Shown here one piece after another: positions 1-9,201 of a stretch of 64,000 bases of DNA (within the stretch, counting starts at the first letter, position 1; each line of letters opens with the position of its first letter). The notes beneath the pieces were generated by a model. It ran no database searches and was not told where the DNA came from. It saw only the letters and a program-made list of their open reading frames with translations. Source of the stretch: Rhodotorula mucilaginosa (Eukaryota > Basidiomycota > Microbotryomycetes > Sporidiobolales > Sporidiobolaceae). A program made the position numbers and the translations under genes. The stretch covers positions 806,001 to 870,000 of the forward strand of contig CP137866.1 of the NCBI GenBank assembly GCA_034406715.1, given 5' to 3'.

Positions 1-291
1 TCTCCCATGTATCTGCCTGCACCTGCGACGCCTGAAGACGCCTGTACGGTATGCGGGAGATGCCGCGAGTCAGACTGAGAAGGCCTTCTTCCGAAGAGCG
101 AAAGTCGCCAGAACGCCGCCGCAAGGGGCCAGCTCGGGGCAGGTAGTGGCGCATATGCTTAGGCTCTATGCATAGTCTCGGGCGATGAACGGGCGGGTGC
201 TCCGGGGGTTGGGGGAGGGTTTGCCAATCAAAACAGCAAAAAAGTCAGTTTTCGGGGCGTGTTTGCTCTGCGACGCGCCCAAAAGTATAGT
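1..291. other. window start, no gene seen
   Basis: No convincing coding region or RNA gene is visible between the window edge and the tRNA-Arg gene. The open frames here are short and lack recognisable content. Confidence 0.5.
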
Positions 292-373
292 CGACCACTG
301 ACGGGTTCGAACCGTCGACCACCGCCTTCCACAGTGGTAGGAGGGCGGCATTCTGCCACTAAACTAAGCGGCC
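292..373 (-). tRNA. tRNA-Arg (anticodon CCU), with a 10-nt intron
   Basis: Read on the minus strand, an 82-nt cloverleaf folds. The acceptor stem GGCCGCT pairs with AGTGGTC, including two G-U pairs, and the discriminator is G. The anticodon stem CCGCC/GGCGG and the T-arm GACGG-TTCGAAC-CCGTC are perfect. The anticodon loop reads CT-CCT-A, then a 10-nt insertion (CCACTGTGGA) at the usual eukaryotic intron site after position 37, then A. The spliced loop CTCCTAA matches the known yeast tRNA-Arg(CCU), which decodes AGG. The first 29 nt of this gene recur twice downstream inside a tandem duplication (492-520 and 972-1000). Confidence 0.88.
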
Positions 374-491
374 GAAACTGTTGCAAGAATGCACAAGTTT
401 GCGGTACTCATGCGAGGTCGTCCTCCCATCTTTGCCTGAGCTGTAGTGGTCGGTTTGCAATACCCAGTTTCAGACTCCACTCTAGGCCTTT

Positions 492-1421
492 GCGGCATTC
501 TGCCACTAAACTAAGCGGCCCCCAGCTGTACAAGAAAGCAGAAGGTTGCGGTACTGATCCTTGCCACTTGCCGCTCCGGCATGTGCCGGACCGAAAAGCA
601 AGCTGGTGCACAGAAGTCCTTGCTGTGAGAAGAAATGCGAGCAAAGGTGCAATGAGAGGTAAAGAGGAAGAAGAGTGCGAGGGAGCAACATCAACTCGAC
701 CACTGAGAGGATCCACCAACCTCTGCCTGATGGGCTCCGGCTCTGGAGGCGGCGCCGCCGTCTACTCCAAGTCTGGACAGTCAGAGTGTGTATGTCTGCA
801 ATCAAGACGAGTGTCAGTTCTGTGCAAACACAAAGGAGCAAGAGGGAGACTTGGAATCGAAAGTCGAGTTTGAGCGAGGCGGAGCTGTCGAAGAGCAAAG
901 AGCAGCCGGGGCAGCATTTCGAGCTGCGAATGCAAAAGTGCTTGTCTAGCCCTCTCACTACTGGTATCCGGGCGGCATTCTGCCACTAAACTAAGCGGCG
1001 CCCAGCTGTACAAGAAAGCAGAAGGTTGCGGTACTGATCCTTGCCACTTGCCGCTCCGGCATGTGCCGGACCGAAAAGCAAGCTGGTGCACAGAAGTCCT
1101 TGCTGTGAGAAGAAATGCGAGCAAAGGTGCAATGAGAGGTAAAGAGGAAGAAGAGTGCGAGGGAGCAACATCAACTCGACCACTGAGAGGATCCACCAAC
1201 CTCTGCCTGATGGGCTCCGGCTCTGGAGGCGGCGCCGCCGTCTACTCCAAGTCTGGACAGTCAGAGTGTGTATGTCTGCAATCAAGACGAGTGTCAGTTC
1301 TGTGCAAACACAAAGGAGCAAGAGGGAGACTTGGAATCGAAAGTCGAGTTTGAGCGAGGCGGAGCTGTCGAAGAGCAAAGAGCAGCCGGGGCAGCATTGC
1401 GAGCTGCGAATGCAAAAGTGC
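492..1421. repeat. recent 450-bp tandem duplication carrying a tRNA-Arg 5' half
   Basis: Positions 492-941 and 972-1421 are direct repeats exactly 480 bp apart. I find two mismatches (520/1000 and 919/1399) over about 450 bp. Each copy begins with the 29-bp 5' half of the adjacent tRNA-Arg in reverse orientation. About 45 bp of flank follow that resemble, with divergence, the sequence beside the real tRNA (374-415). The copies then run into the 5' end of the decayed ubiquitin-like gene. Copy 1 breaks off at 941 inside that coding stretch, while copy 2 continues into the gene. The near identity implies a young event. The tRNA halves lack the anticodon loop and T-arm and cannot be functional tRNAs. 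Confidence 0.9.
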
Positions 1422-3534
1422 GCTTGCCCGACTGGGCGACGACAATTCTCCTGCACGGTGGAAGACTGCTCCGCCGAGGAGTCTCCCTCCGTGACTACAG
1501 CATCCGCAATGGTTCGACCCTCGACGTGACCCTGACGGGCGAGCGCCTGCTCGGCGGTGCGGATGGTCCGCAGAAGCGCAAGGCCGATGCGAATGAGAGC
1601 CTGCGGAAACCGTTCAAGGCCCCTCGCCTCAATAGCACGTCGTCGTTGTTGTCAGAGCCTTCTCGCAATCGTCCTCTTGCGCAGAGTCAACGGTCCAACT
1701 TTGGAGCTTCCCTCGGTCAATCTGCCTCCTCGTCCACTCGATCGCCGCCGCCGGAGAAGTCGCCGGCGAGTACGCCTACAACGTCCTCTTTCCGTAAGTT
1801 TCTCAATTTGTACAATTTGCGCTGTCTTGCACTAACTGCTGCTTGATTGCGCATGCGTGCTCCGCAGGCTCCTCCGCTCTGCGGCGACCGAGTGAGATTG
1901 CGCCGCCAGCATGCCAAGTTGGGAACCGCCGCTACTCGCTCACGATGCTTCGGTCGCCGACGAAGGACAAGGCCAACTTGAAGATCGGCGGCGATACGGC
2001 GTCCGAAATCCCTGCTTTCGCCGCTTGACTCGGGCAGCGCGCTCCGACTCTGCTCGGAGCAGATTTCGCTCCGCAGCCGTCGAAGCCGTCGTAGCCGTTC
2101 AGTTTTGTGCCAAAGCGCGCGTCTTTGCCGTCGCGCTCGGCTGAAGCTGGTCCGTCTCGTTCTCGAGAGGACCTCACGCCTGACGAAGCGGACCCGCCGG
2201 AGACCGCCACCCAAGATGCACCCTCGCCGTCGAGCAGGGACCCGCACTCGTTCACACCCGAGATCACTGTCAAGATATCACTCGCCGAGGACGAGCCCGG
2301 TACAACGCTCTCAAGCTCAGAGCTCGATTCCATCGCCCGCGACGTCCTCCTCGACCCTTCAGACCTGAACAACGCTCTGAACGAAGAGGATTACCGCAGT
2401 GGCAAGGACGATGCAGGCGGCAGCGACGACGACAAGGCTGCACGATTGGCATATGAGGAGAAGCGAGTGCGATGCCTCGCAAAACATGGCGAGTGGCTCC
2501 AGACGGAGCAGCAGCGCGCGCGTGCCCGTCTGCAGGCGCGCAAAGAGTTTGACGGGACGCTCGTCGCCGTCGCCGTCGCCGAGCCGCTCGAGCGTGTCCT
2601 GCGCTGAGCAAACCACCGTCTCGCGGAACACAAGTTCCCTCCGCCGCCCCTCACGTCCCAGAACGTCGGCAGTCTTGTCGAGGCGCCGAACACGCTCAAT
2701 CTCCTCAACAAGCTCCAGCTACTTTCGCCGCTGCCGGCCGACCACCCCGCACTTGAGCTCGTCAAGGGGAACGACCCGATGGAGGAGATTGGTGAGGCTG
2801 CGGCGGGAGAACCCTCGTTCGCTCGGTACTACCTGCGCGAGATCGAGTGGCCCACCGCTGCTGCCTTCTTCGGTTTCCTTCGACGACTGCGACCGCTTCT
2901 TCCCCGCCGAATCCCCACGCTGGACCGTCCTCCGCGACAAACTCGAAGTGCAGCTCGGCGCCGGTCGCGACAAGGAGTCGCCGATCGCGGTTCCGTACAG
3001 AGGGATGACAATCGCGTCGACCCTGATGATGTAGCCTTGATTTTGAATCGCAGCATCATGTTTCCTGCTCGTGAGCGCGAAATTCTACCAGATTCCCTTG
3101 TCGCCCGGAGCTGACCAGGCTTTGTTGCAGTTGCAGATGGAGAAGACCGCGCTTGGGGAGGAGGAGTCGCCGGCGGGTTAGCGAAGACGGTCAACCACAT
3201 CGTCGACGGGTCCGCGATGGCGTGGTGGGGATGCGGGGCAGATCGGTGCTCGACGCGGCGACATTTGTCGCGGGCGGGAACGCACAAGCACGACTGCCCG
3301 GGCTCGACATCGCACGCTGCGTCCATGCGCATCGTCGGACCCTCGATCCCCGCCAGCACCCCGATCCTCAGCATTCTCCCCATCGCCGTTATCCGCCGGA
3401 TCAACCTCGGGTTTGCACTCGGTCCAGGCGACGAGATCCTCAAGACCGTCGCCGGGAAGCAGAAGGGCCCCGCTGCGACCGCACTCGTCGACCGCGCCGA
3501 AGAGGCGTTCTGGCGTTGGCGTGAACCGGCGTAG
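1211..3534 (+). pseudogene. decayed host gene with N-terminal ubiquitin-like fold; family not recognised
   Basis: The stretch at 1400-1560 encodes a ubiquitin-like end (ILLHGGRLL, SLRDYSIRNGSTL, LLGG), like the second half of ubiquitin. A clean intron follows at 1794-1867 (gtaagt...ctaac...cag). The same frame then runs from 1868 to about 2850 but is broken by TGA 2026, TAG 2089 and TGA 2605. The coding signal next shifts frame near 2880 (DCDRFFPAESPRWTVL) and again near 3040-3100 (SPGADQALLQLQMEK, KTVNHIVDGSAMAWWG), and probably once more near 3240-3330, before ending at 3534 (EEAFWRWREP). I found no introns that remove these breaks, so I read it as a host gene losing function. No ATG opens the ubiquitin-like frame, because it has a stop at 1208. 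A missed exon or assembly error could explain part of this. The family is unknown to me. Confidence 0.55.
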
Positions 3535-3840
3535 ACGTGGTCATTTTTATCCGTTTCTATGCCTTCTATTACGGCTTTTCCTCTCTATCTGATCTCATCC
3601 CTGCTTCCCTCTCTATCTGATTGCATCACCATCCTTCCGTGTCCCCCCTGATATTTGTTGCAATTCCTATCGTTTTTGCATTCTCCCTGGCCTCAGCGGA
3701 GAAAGGATCACGGTTCCGATCGCGAGAAGCACAAGTCCGAGAACGATGCGGAAATGCAAACGCTTCGCTCGGGGAGTAGGAGTAGCCTCGCACAAAGTGT
3801 TCGCATGCAGTTTTAGGATACTTTCTTGCTCGAGCCCGAC
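3535..3840. other. intergenic, shared 3' region
   Basis: These 306 bases lie between the decayed plus-strand gene and the stop of the minus-strand WD40 gene. They are pyrimidine-rich, with a short imperfect repeat (ctctctatctgat, twice near 3580-3620). No gene is seen. Confidence 0.5.
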
Positions 3841-5536
3841 CTAATCATCCCCCATCAACTCGGCCAGCTCGCGCTCCTCTTCCTCCGTCAGCAAGCTCTC
3901 TTCCTCCGCGGCGGCGGTCTCTTTGACGATGACGACCTTGTCCATCTCTTGCGTCAGCACGTCGGGCCACTTCCACCTCCGCAGCGTGTTGTCGAGACTC
4001 GCGCTGAGGAGCCACTGCTGCCCGTCGCTGGAATGATAAGCGCACAGTTGGACGACCTCGTGCGTGTGCGCCTCGACCGCGCGGACGCAACCCTCGACGG
4101 GAGCAGCCAGTGGGATCCCACGCCACTCGCGCTTGGCTTCTCGGGCCGGGTTCGGGTCGAGCGCCGCCGACGAGGACAAGCCGATGAGGCGGAAGAGTTC
4201 GTCGGACGAGCCCGTGACGAGGTACGGCGAGTCGGGAAAGACGGAGGCGAGCGGGAGGACGGAGCGGATTTGAGCTGGGTGGGGGATCCGGAGCAAGGGC
4301 GTCGGAGCGGCGGAGGCGGACGTGAGCGAGAGCTGGGCGAGCAGGACCGAGTTGTCGACCGAGGCTGGAAGCGGGTCCTAAGAAGTCAGCCTGGAGTGGA
4401 TTATGCCCGCAGTCAGACCCCGCCGCGCACCGGTCCACATCTCTCCGTCTCGACTGAGCGCCAAGTCGTAGATCCCGCCCTCGTGCTGCCGCACCTCGCA
4501 CCTCAACTCTCCCTTGAGCCCGGACCCCTCGCGCCACAGTTCCCAGACCTTGAGGGCGCCCATGCTGTCTGCGCTGACGAGCGCGAACCGGCCGGTCCGT
4601 TCGCGCAACGAGACGTCGACTTCGTCGTCGGCGACGCCGTCCGGGAGCTCTCGCAGCAGCGGGTACGATGCGAGCACTTCGATCGGTCGAGTGTGTGCCT
4701 TGAGAGCGAGGAGGCACGGGAGCGGACGTAAAGGTCGCGCGGGAGGCGGCGCCGCTCCCTGTCGAGGGGCTGGAGTCTCAGCTGCATGGTCGTCGACGCC
4801 GGTGGACGCGAGCAGGGAGGCAAAGTCGAACGAGTCGAGCGCGGCGAGGTCCCACACCCGGATGTCCTTGTCGGACGAGGCGGTCACGAGGACGCTCAAG
4901 TCTGGAATGACGTGGACGGCTTTGACCAAGTCGAGGTGGCCGACGGTCGTCGAGAGGAGCGCTTTCGTCTGCGGCGCCGGCGGTCAGGGCGGGGGGTCCT
5001 GCCAACGGCAGCTGACGAAATCCCCGCTCGCGCGAGAACGCACCTGGACGTCCCAGACCCTAAAGCTCTTGTCCCATGACCCGCTGATGAGGACCTCGCG
5101 CGTCTTGCCGCCTCCGAGAGGGACGGCGTAAAAGTCGAGCGAGGTGACGGGTCCGGTGTGCCCTCGGTAGACCTGCTGCGTCTTGCCGGACTGCGAACGT
5201 GCATGTCTCAGCCCCCGTGTTTGAGCAGCAAGCAAACGCACAGACTCACTTGGAGTGCGACTCTGCGGACGACAAAGCCGCTCTCTGCGATCCAGGCTTC
5301 GGGTTCCGAGGGGCTGCCTCGTCGCGGGGGCCTGACGCGGACCGAGATGGGTTTGCTCGGGAGCTGGATCGGCGCGCCTCGATCTGCGAGTGCGTTGGCG
5401 CGGGCTGCGCGGATGGCCGACCTGCGAACCTGCTCTTCGGTGAGTCTGCGTCTCAGTGGGCAAGGCCGGAAGAGACCGACTGTTCATGCTGGGCGTCGCT
5501 CAGGAAGAGCTTGTCGGTATCTGACGTGTAGGCCAT
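3841..5536 (-). CDS. WD40-repeat protein
   Basis: This multi-exon gene encodes about 470 residues. The ATG at 5536 begins MAYTSDTDKLFLSD, followed by an exon with VRRSAIRAARANAL and WIAESGFVVRR. WD40 blades are clear: YRGHTGPVTSLDF...SGSWDKSFRVWDV, then VTASSDKDIRVWDLAALD, VSADSMGALKVWELW, VTGSSDELFRL, and LSASLDNTLRRWKWPDV. The protein ends in an acidic tail (LLTEEEERELAELMGDD) with stop TAG at 3841. Introns are about 50-75 nt, for example gtgagt at about 5260 and gtgcgt at about 5045. The first intron boundary is the least certain. WD40 propellers are protein-binding platforms. I do not recognise the subfamily, so no partner is proposed. The gene diverges from DIB1 with only 100 bp between start codons. 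Confidence 0.8.
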
Positions 5537-5636
5537 CTCGGCGCGGGACTGCGGAGTGGAGCGGAGAGGTGCAGCTCTCGCCCTGACCGCGGAATGTCAC
5601 CGCGAGCAGAGTTGACCTCACACCGTCCACCTCGCC
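5537..5636. promoter_or_regulatory. 100-bp bidirectional promoter of WD40 gene and DIB1
   Basis: The two ATGs, 5536 on the minus strand and 5637 on the plus strand, are separated by exactly 100 bases. These bases must hold both core promoters and both 5' leaders unless transcription starts inside the neighbouring gene. No TATA box is evident. Confidence 0.6.
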
Positions 5637-6483
5637 ATGTCCATCTTCCTGCCGAGGCTCGAGTCCGGCTGGCACGTCGACCAGGCCATCCTCGCAGAAG
5701 AGTCGCGCGTCGTCGTCATCCGCTTCGGCCACGACTACGAGCCAGACTGCATGCGCCACGACGAGACCCTGTACGGCATCGCCGAAAAGGTCAAGAACAT
5801 GGCAGTCATCTGTGCGTGCCCTTTCCAGCCTGACCGCTACGTGTGGTTGCTGACGGGAACCCGCCCGCAGACACGGTCGACATCACCGCCGTGCCCGATT
5901 TCAACAAGGTGGCGCTCTGCCTCTGACTCGGACTCCCTCCGCGGACTGACACGGTCTTACACACCCGCAGATGTACGAGCTGTACGACACGTGCACGACC
6001 ATGTGAGCCAGCGCGTGCGCAGCTCGGGTCGCGAGGCGGACAACCCCGTCGCTGACCTTCCTGCTCGTCGGTTCGCGCAGGTTCTTTTACCGCAACAAGC
6101 ACATCATGATCGTGAGAAGCAGGCACACGCCGCGCAAGACGAGACGAACAAAAGAAAAAAGCTGAACATGTCCCGCATCGCCCAATGACAGGATCTCGGC
6201 ACCGGTAACAACAACAAGATCTCGTGGCCGATCGAGGACAAGCAGGAGGTGAGCCCTTCCCAGCGGTCCGCACACTCGCCAAGTGCGCTCGAATTGACCG
6301 AGATCTCGCCGCGCAGATGATCGACATCATCGAGACCGTGTACCGAGGAGCGTCCAAGGGCCGCGGTCTGGTCGTCTCCCCACGAGGTAGGGTATCAAAG
6401 GAGATTCGCCACCGGCCCCGCGAGAGACTGCACTGACGTCTGCCCCCGCCTCTGCAGACTACTCGACTCGGCTCAAGTACTAA
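5637..6483 (+). CDS. DIB1: U4/U6.U5 tri-snRNP thioredoxin-fold protein DIB1/DIM1
   Basis: Seven exons (5637-5811, 5871-5908, 5971-6002, 6081-6111, 6192-6248, 6317-6386, 6458-6483) join into 429 nt, or 142 residues, the family's usual length. The product follows DIM1/Dib1 almost residue for residue: LPRLESGWHVDQAI, VVVIRFGHDYEPDCM, AEKVKNMAVIY, VDITAVPDFNKMYELYD, MFFYRNKHIMIDLGTGNNNK, DIIETVYRGASKGRGLVVSP, DYSTRLKY. Dib1 is a thioredoxin-fold subunit of the spliceosomal tri-snRNP that leaves during activation. It acts in the nucleus and is essential in yeasts. All splice sites are GT-AG. Two internal exons are only 31-32 nt. The 3' end faces PNKP across about 200 bp. Confidence 0.97.
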
Positions 6484-6691
6484 AAAAAGAGCTAGCCCTC
6501 TCATCGTCACATTCTTCCTTTCTTTATCCGTTGTTGTCACATTAGCTCCGTGTGCAATTCCTGCCTCCTTTCGCAGCACAACAGGGAGTCCTCGGCATGT
6601 ACAAAGAGACGCACAATGAAGACGGTGATCCACGGACTGGAACCGGCCCGCCGGGAGGAAAGACGACGAAGGACTCGCTCGATGACGGTGA

Positions 6692-8832
6692 TCACCTCTG
6701 CACGCTGCGGATCCCGGTCCAACCTGGCCCTTCGATCGCAACCCGCCCCGTCTTGATCGCCTTGCCGGGGTACACGTCCGCGAGCCATTGATGCCAAGCG
6801 GCAAATGACGGCGCCGACGTGCGAGCGGGATCGAGACCAAAGACGCACTGCTCGATCGAGTCGAATCCTGGAACCGGGGCAGGAGGATGTCAGAAGGATC
6901 TTGCGGATCGCAAAGGGGGTCCAACAAATGCCCAAGCTCACCTTCGTCGAGGGTCGGCTCTTCCCAATCCCGTTCCCACCTCTTGAACGCCTCGATCGGT
7001 ACCAGGCTCGTCGGACCCGCTCGACCGAGCGAGTCGTTCCGATCGAGAGCCTCTTCACCCGACGCGGGCTGATAGGCCATCTTCCACACGCTATTGTGCT
7101 TCCAGAGCTCGACGCCGCCTTTGCCGGACGTGGCTTCGTCAAAGCCGCCCGCGGGGCAGAAGACGATCGCGCGGAGCCGAACGTGCGGATACGTTGTCCG
7201 CAGGTGGGCGAGGAGGCTCCGGCGGGAATGCCGTGACGGGAAGGAGGAGGAAAGGACAAGGCGAGTCGGCGCGCCCGAGGGAGGCGGACCCGAAAGGAGC
7301 GGCGCTTCTTCGCTACCTGGAGTCGGAACTGGAACGTCGAGCCGTTGCTGCAGCCAGCCCTTGACATGGAGCGGCACGGCAAAGCCCCGTTCAGTCTCAA
7401 ACTCCTGCAGATCGCGAAGGAAACGGTCAGCTCCTACTTTTATGTGTGTCGGGCTGATCGTCCTCCCTCGAGAAGGCAGGCTCATCAGGTCTCCCAGCAA
7501 AACAGGCGGAAGCGCGCCAGAAAGGCACAACTTTGCCGCGCAGCTGACTCACCAGGAGCTGGTAGCCCTGCGGCTGCAGGGCGTGCTCATAGTGATGCGT
7601 CTTGCCGGAAGCAGGAGCACCGACGAGCAGAATGACTTCGCTCGGGTCCATCGCGGCGGAACTTTTGCTGAGCAGGCCAGCAGCATCGACTCGGAGGGAG
7701 GTTGATTCGGGAGGAGCTGTGTGAGGTGCTCAGTCAGCGGAATCGTAGCGTGCCAGGGAGAACTCTTGACCCGCCGGCGCACCTGTGTGCGGATAGCTGA
7801 ACGGGTTCCAACCCCACAGTGCCCAGTCCGGATCCGGGACCGCTCCGCCAAAGAGCTCTTCTGGCGTCATGAAGCGCAAGCCGGCGTTGAGCGCGAATTC
7901 TAGGCGGCGGTGGGAGGGCAAAGTCGTGAGCGCTCGAGCCACAGAAAGGACGGCTGAAGGGCTCCCTCACTGCGATCGGTATCGGCATGGTCCGTACGGC
8001 GGCCGGCTGCATCGCCGACGTAGAACGAAGATGCACAATCTGAATGCGAGGGTTGTAGCTGAATACGCGGCCTCTTCCAGGAAAAGCCTGCGAACCGCGC
8101 ACCGATTTCATTTCCAGCGGCAGCTACGAGCTCTTGGACGGCGTGCCACATCCCCGGCGCCGGCTTGCGGTACTCGTCAAAGTCCCAGCACGCATAGACG
8201 TGTAAAGGGACACCGATCTTGCGACAGATGTACGGAATCTTTTTGCGAAAGTCGGTGGCCAGTTTTGGATTCGAGGAAGCTTGATTCGAGATGAGGACGA
8301 GCGAGTAGCTGCGTCATGGCAGGGGGTCAGCTTGCAGTTCACAAGCGGATGTGCTGGACACAGAAGGTTCGCCGACTGACCCTGCGCGCTGCAATTCGCG
8401 CAGTTTGGGAACGACGAGCGGACTGCAGAACTGCCAATCGAACGAGTCTTTCGGGAATGCCTTTCCGTCTTTCGGCTGGATGACGGTCCCGTCGAGATCT
8501 GCGTTGTGCGTGAGACGTTGCAGAGCCCGGGCGTGAGCTTGTGCGGACTCGCCAGACAGCATCGCGCCGGAACAAGATGGAGCTGAGGGCGGCATTACAA
8601 ACTCACCGAATGCTGCAACGCGCCCAGTCATGTTCGGATTGCCCCAGGCATAGTGTCCGCAGCCTTTGCTACGCGCACCCATGCGGCTGGGCAAAGTTGG
8701 CTGCCACTCGCCGACGAGGACCGGTTTTTGAGATCGTCTTTTTGGCGCCGGACGCACGGCAGCATCTTCTGCGCGGGCACTTTTGCGAGGAGCTCGAGTT
8801 CCTCCCGTGTTTGGTGTCCTTGAATCAGCCAT
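6692..8832 (-). CDS. bifunctional polynucleotide 3'-phosphatase/5'-kinase (PNKP-like)
   Basis: This is a DNA end-processing repair enzyme that removes 3'-phosphate and phosphorylates 5'-OH at breaks. The N-terminal part has the HAD phosphatase motifs: DLDGTVIQPKDGKAFP (DxDGT), SLVLISNQAS (motif II), PAPGMWHAV, and FYVGDAAGR (motif III, GDxxG). The C-terminal kinase starts with the P-loop LLVGAPASGKTHHYE near 7600. It continues with a stretch matching the lid and base-binding part (FPSRHSRRSLL, VRLRAIVF, WKHNSVWKMAY, WEEPTLDEG) and ends ...GPGWTGIRSVQR at TGA 6692-6694. About nine short introns are needed. In animal PNKP a DN dipeptide precedes the SR of the kinase core. Here it reads SSSFPSR, so this part is divergent. 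An in-frame upstream ATG at 8991 would add 53 Arg-rich residues. Confidence 0.85.
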
Positions 8833-9201
8833 CGTCGTCAAGGCGCTGTAGCAGCTGCGTGGGGTGACACCGGGTTCGAGACTTGGTAGCAGATCGCGCC
8901 GGGGCCGCAGGGAGGTTAAAGCAGCGAGCGGTTGACGGGAGCGGAGTGGAGCCTGCGTGACTCGGAGCCGCAAGCTGCACGCGAGCAGCATGCACGTATG
9001 CTTACACTCGAGGACACCCCCTCGGCGACCGCGACCGTGGACCCTTATGTCCGCGGATCACCGGCGGGTCGATCTCGGCTGCAGGGGAGGCTTGCCTCGA
9101 TCGATCCGGCGTCCTTCCGCGCGTGGCGACTTTCATCCGCGGCTGCCAAGTGCTGATCACCGAACCTACGGACGCCACGGGGCTTACACGCAGCGCACGA
9201 G
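8833..9201. promoter_or_regulatory. divergent promoter, PNKP and Zn2Cys6 factor
   Basis: These 369 bp separate the proximal PNKP ATG (8832, minus) from the transcription-factor ATG (9202, plus). The minus-strand reading frame of PNKP stays open back to an ATG at 8991, so part of this may be coding. No other gene is seen. Confidence 0.5.

Noticed and set aside
259-873. 204-residue plus-strand open frame
   Set aside because: It crosses the tRNA-Arg gene and the tandem repeat in the wrong frame for the ubiquitin-like segment and has no domain.
3560-3640. Short repeat ctctctatctgat as a possible regulatory array
   Set aside because: Only two imperfect copies occur in a pyrimidine-rich 3' region. 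Expected by chance in such composition.
5806-7530. 574-residue minus-strand open frame opposite DIB1 and PNKP
   Set aside because: Only its first third is PNKP kinase coding. The rest is antisense to DIB1, whose exons are certain, and runs through a PNKP intron.
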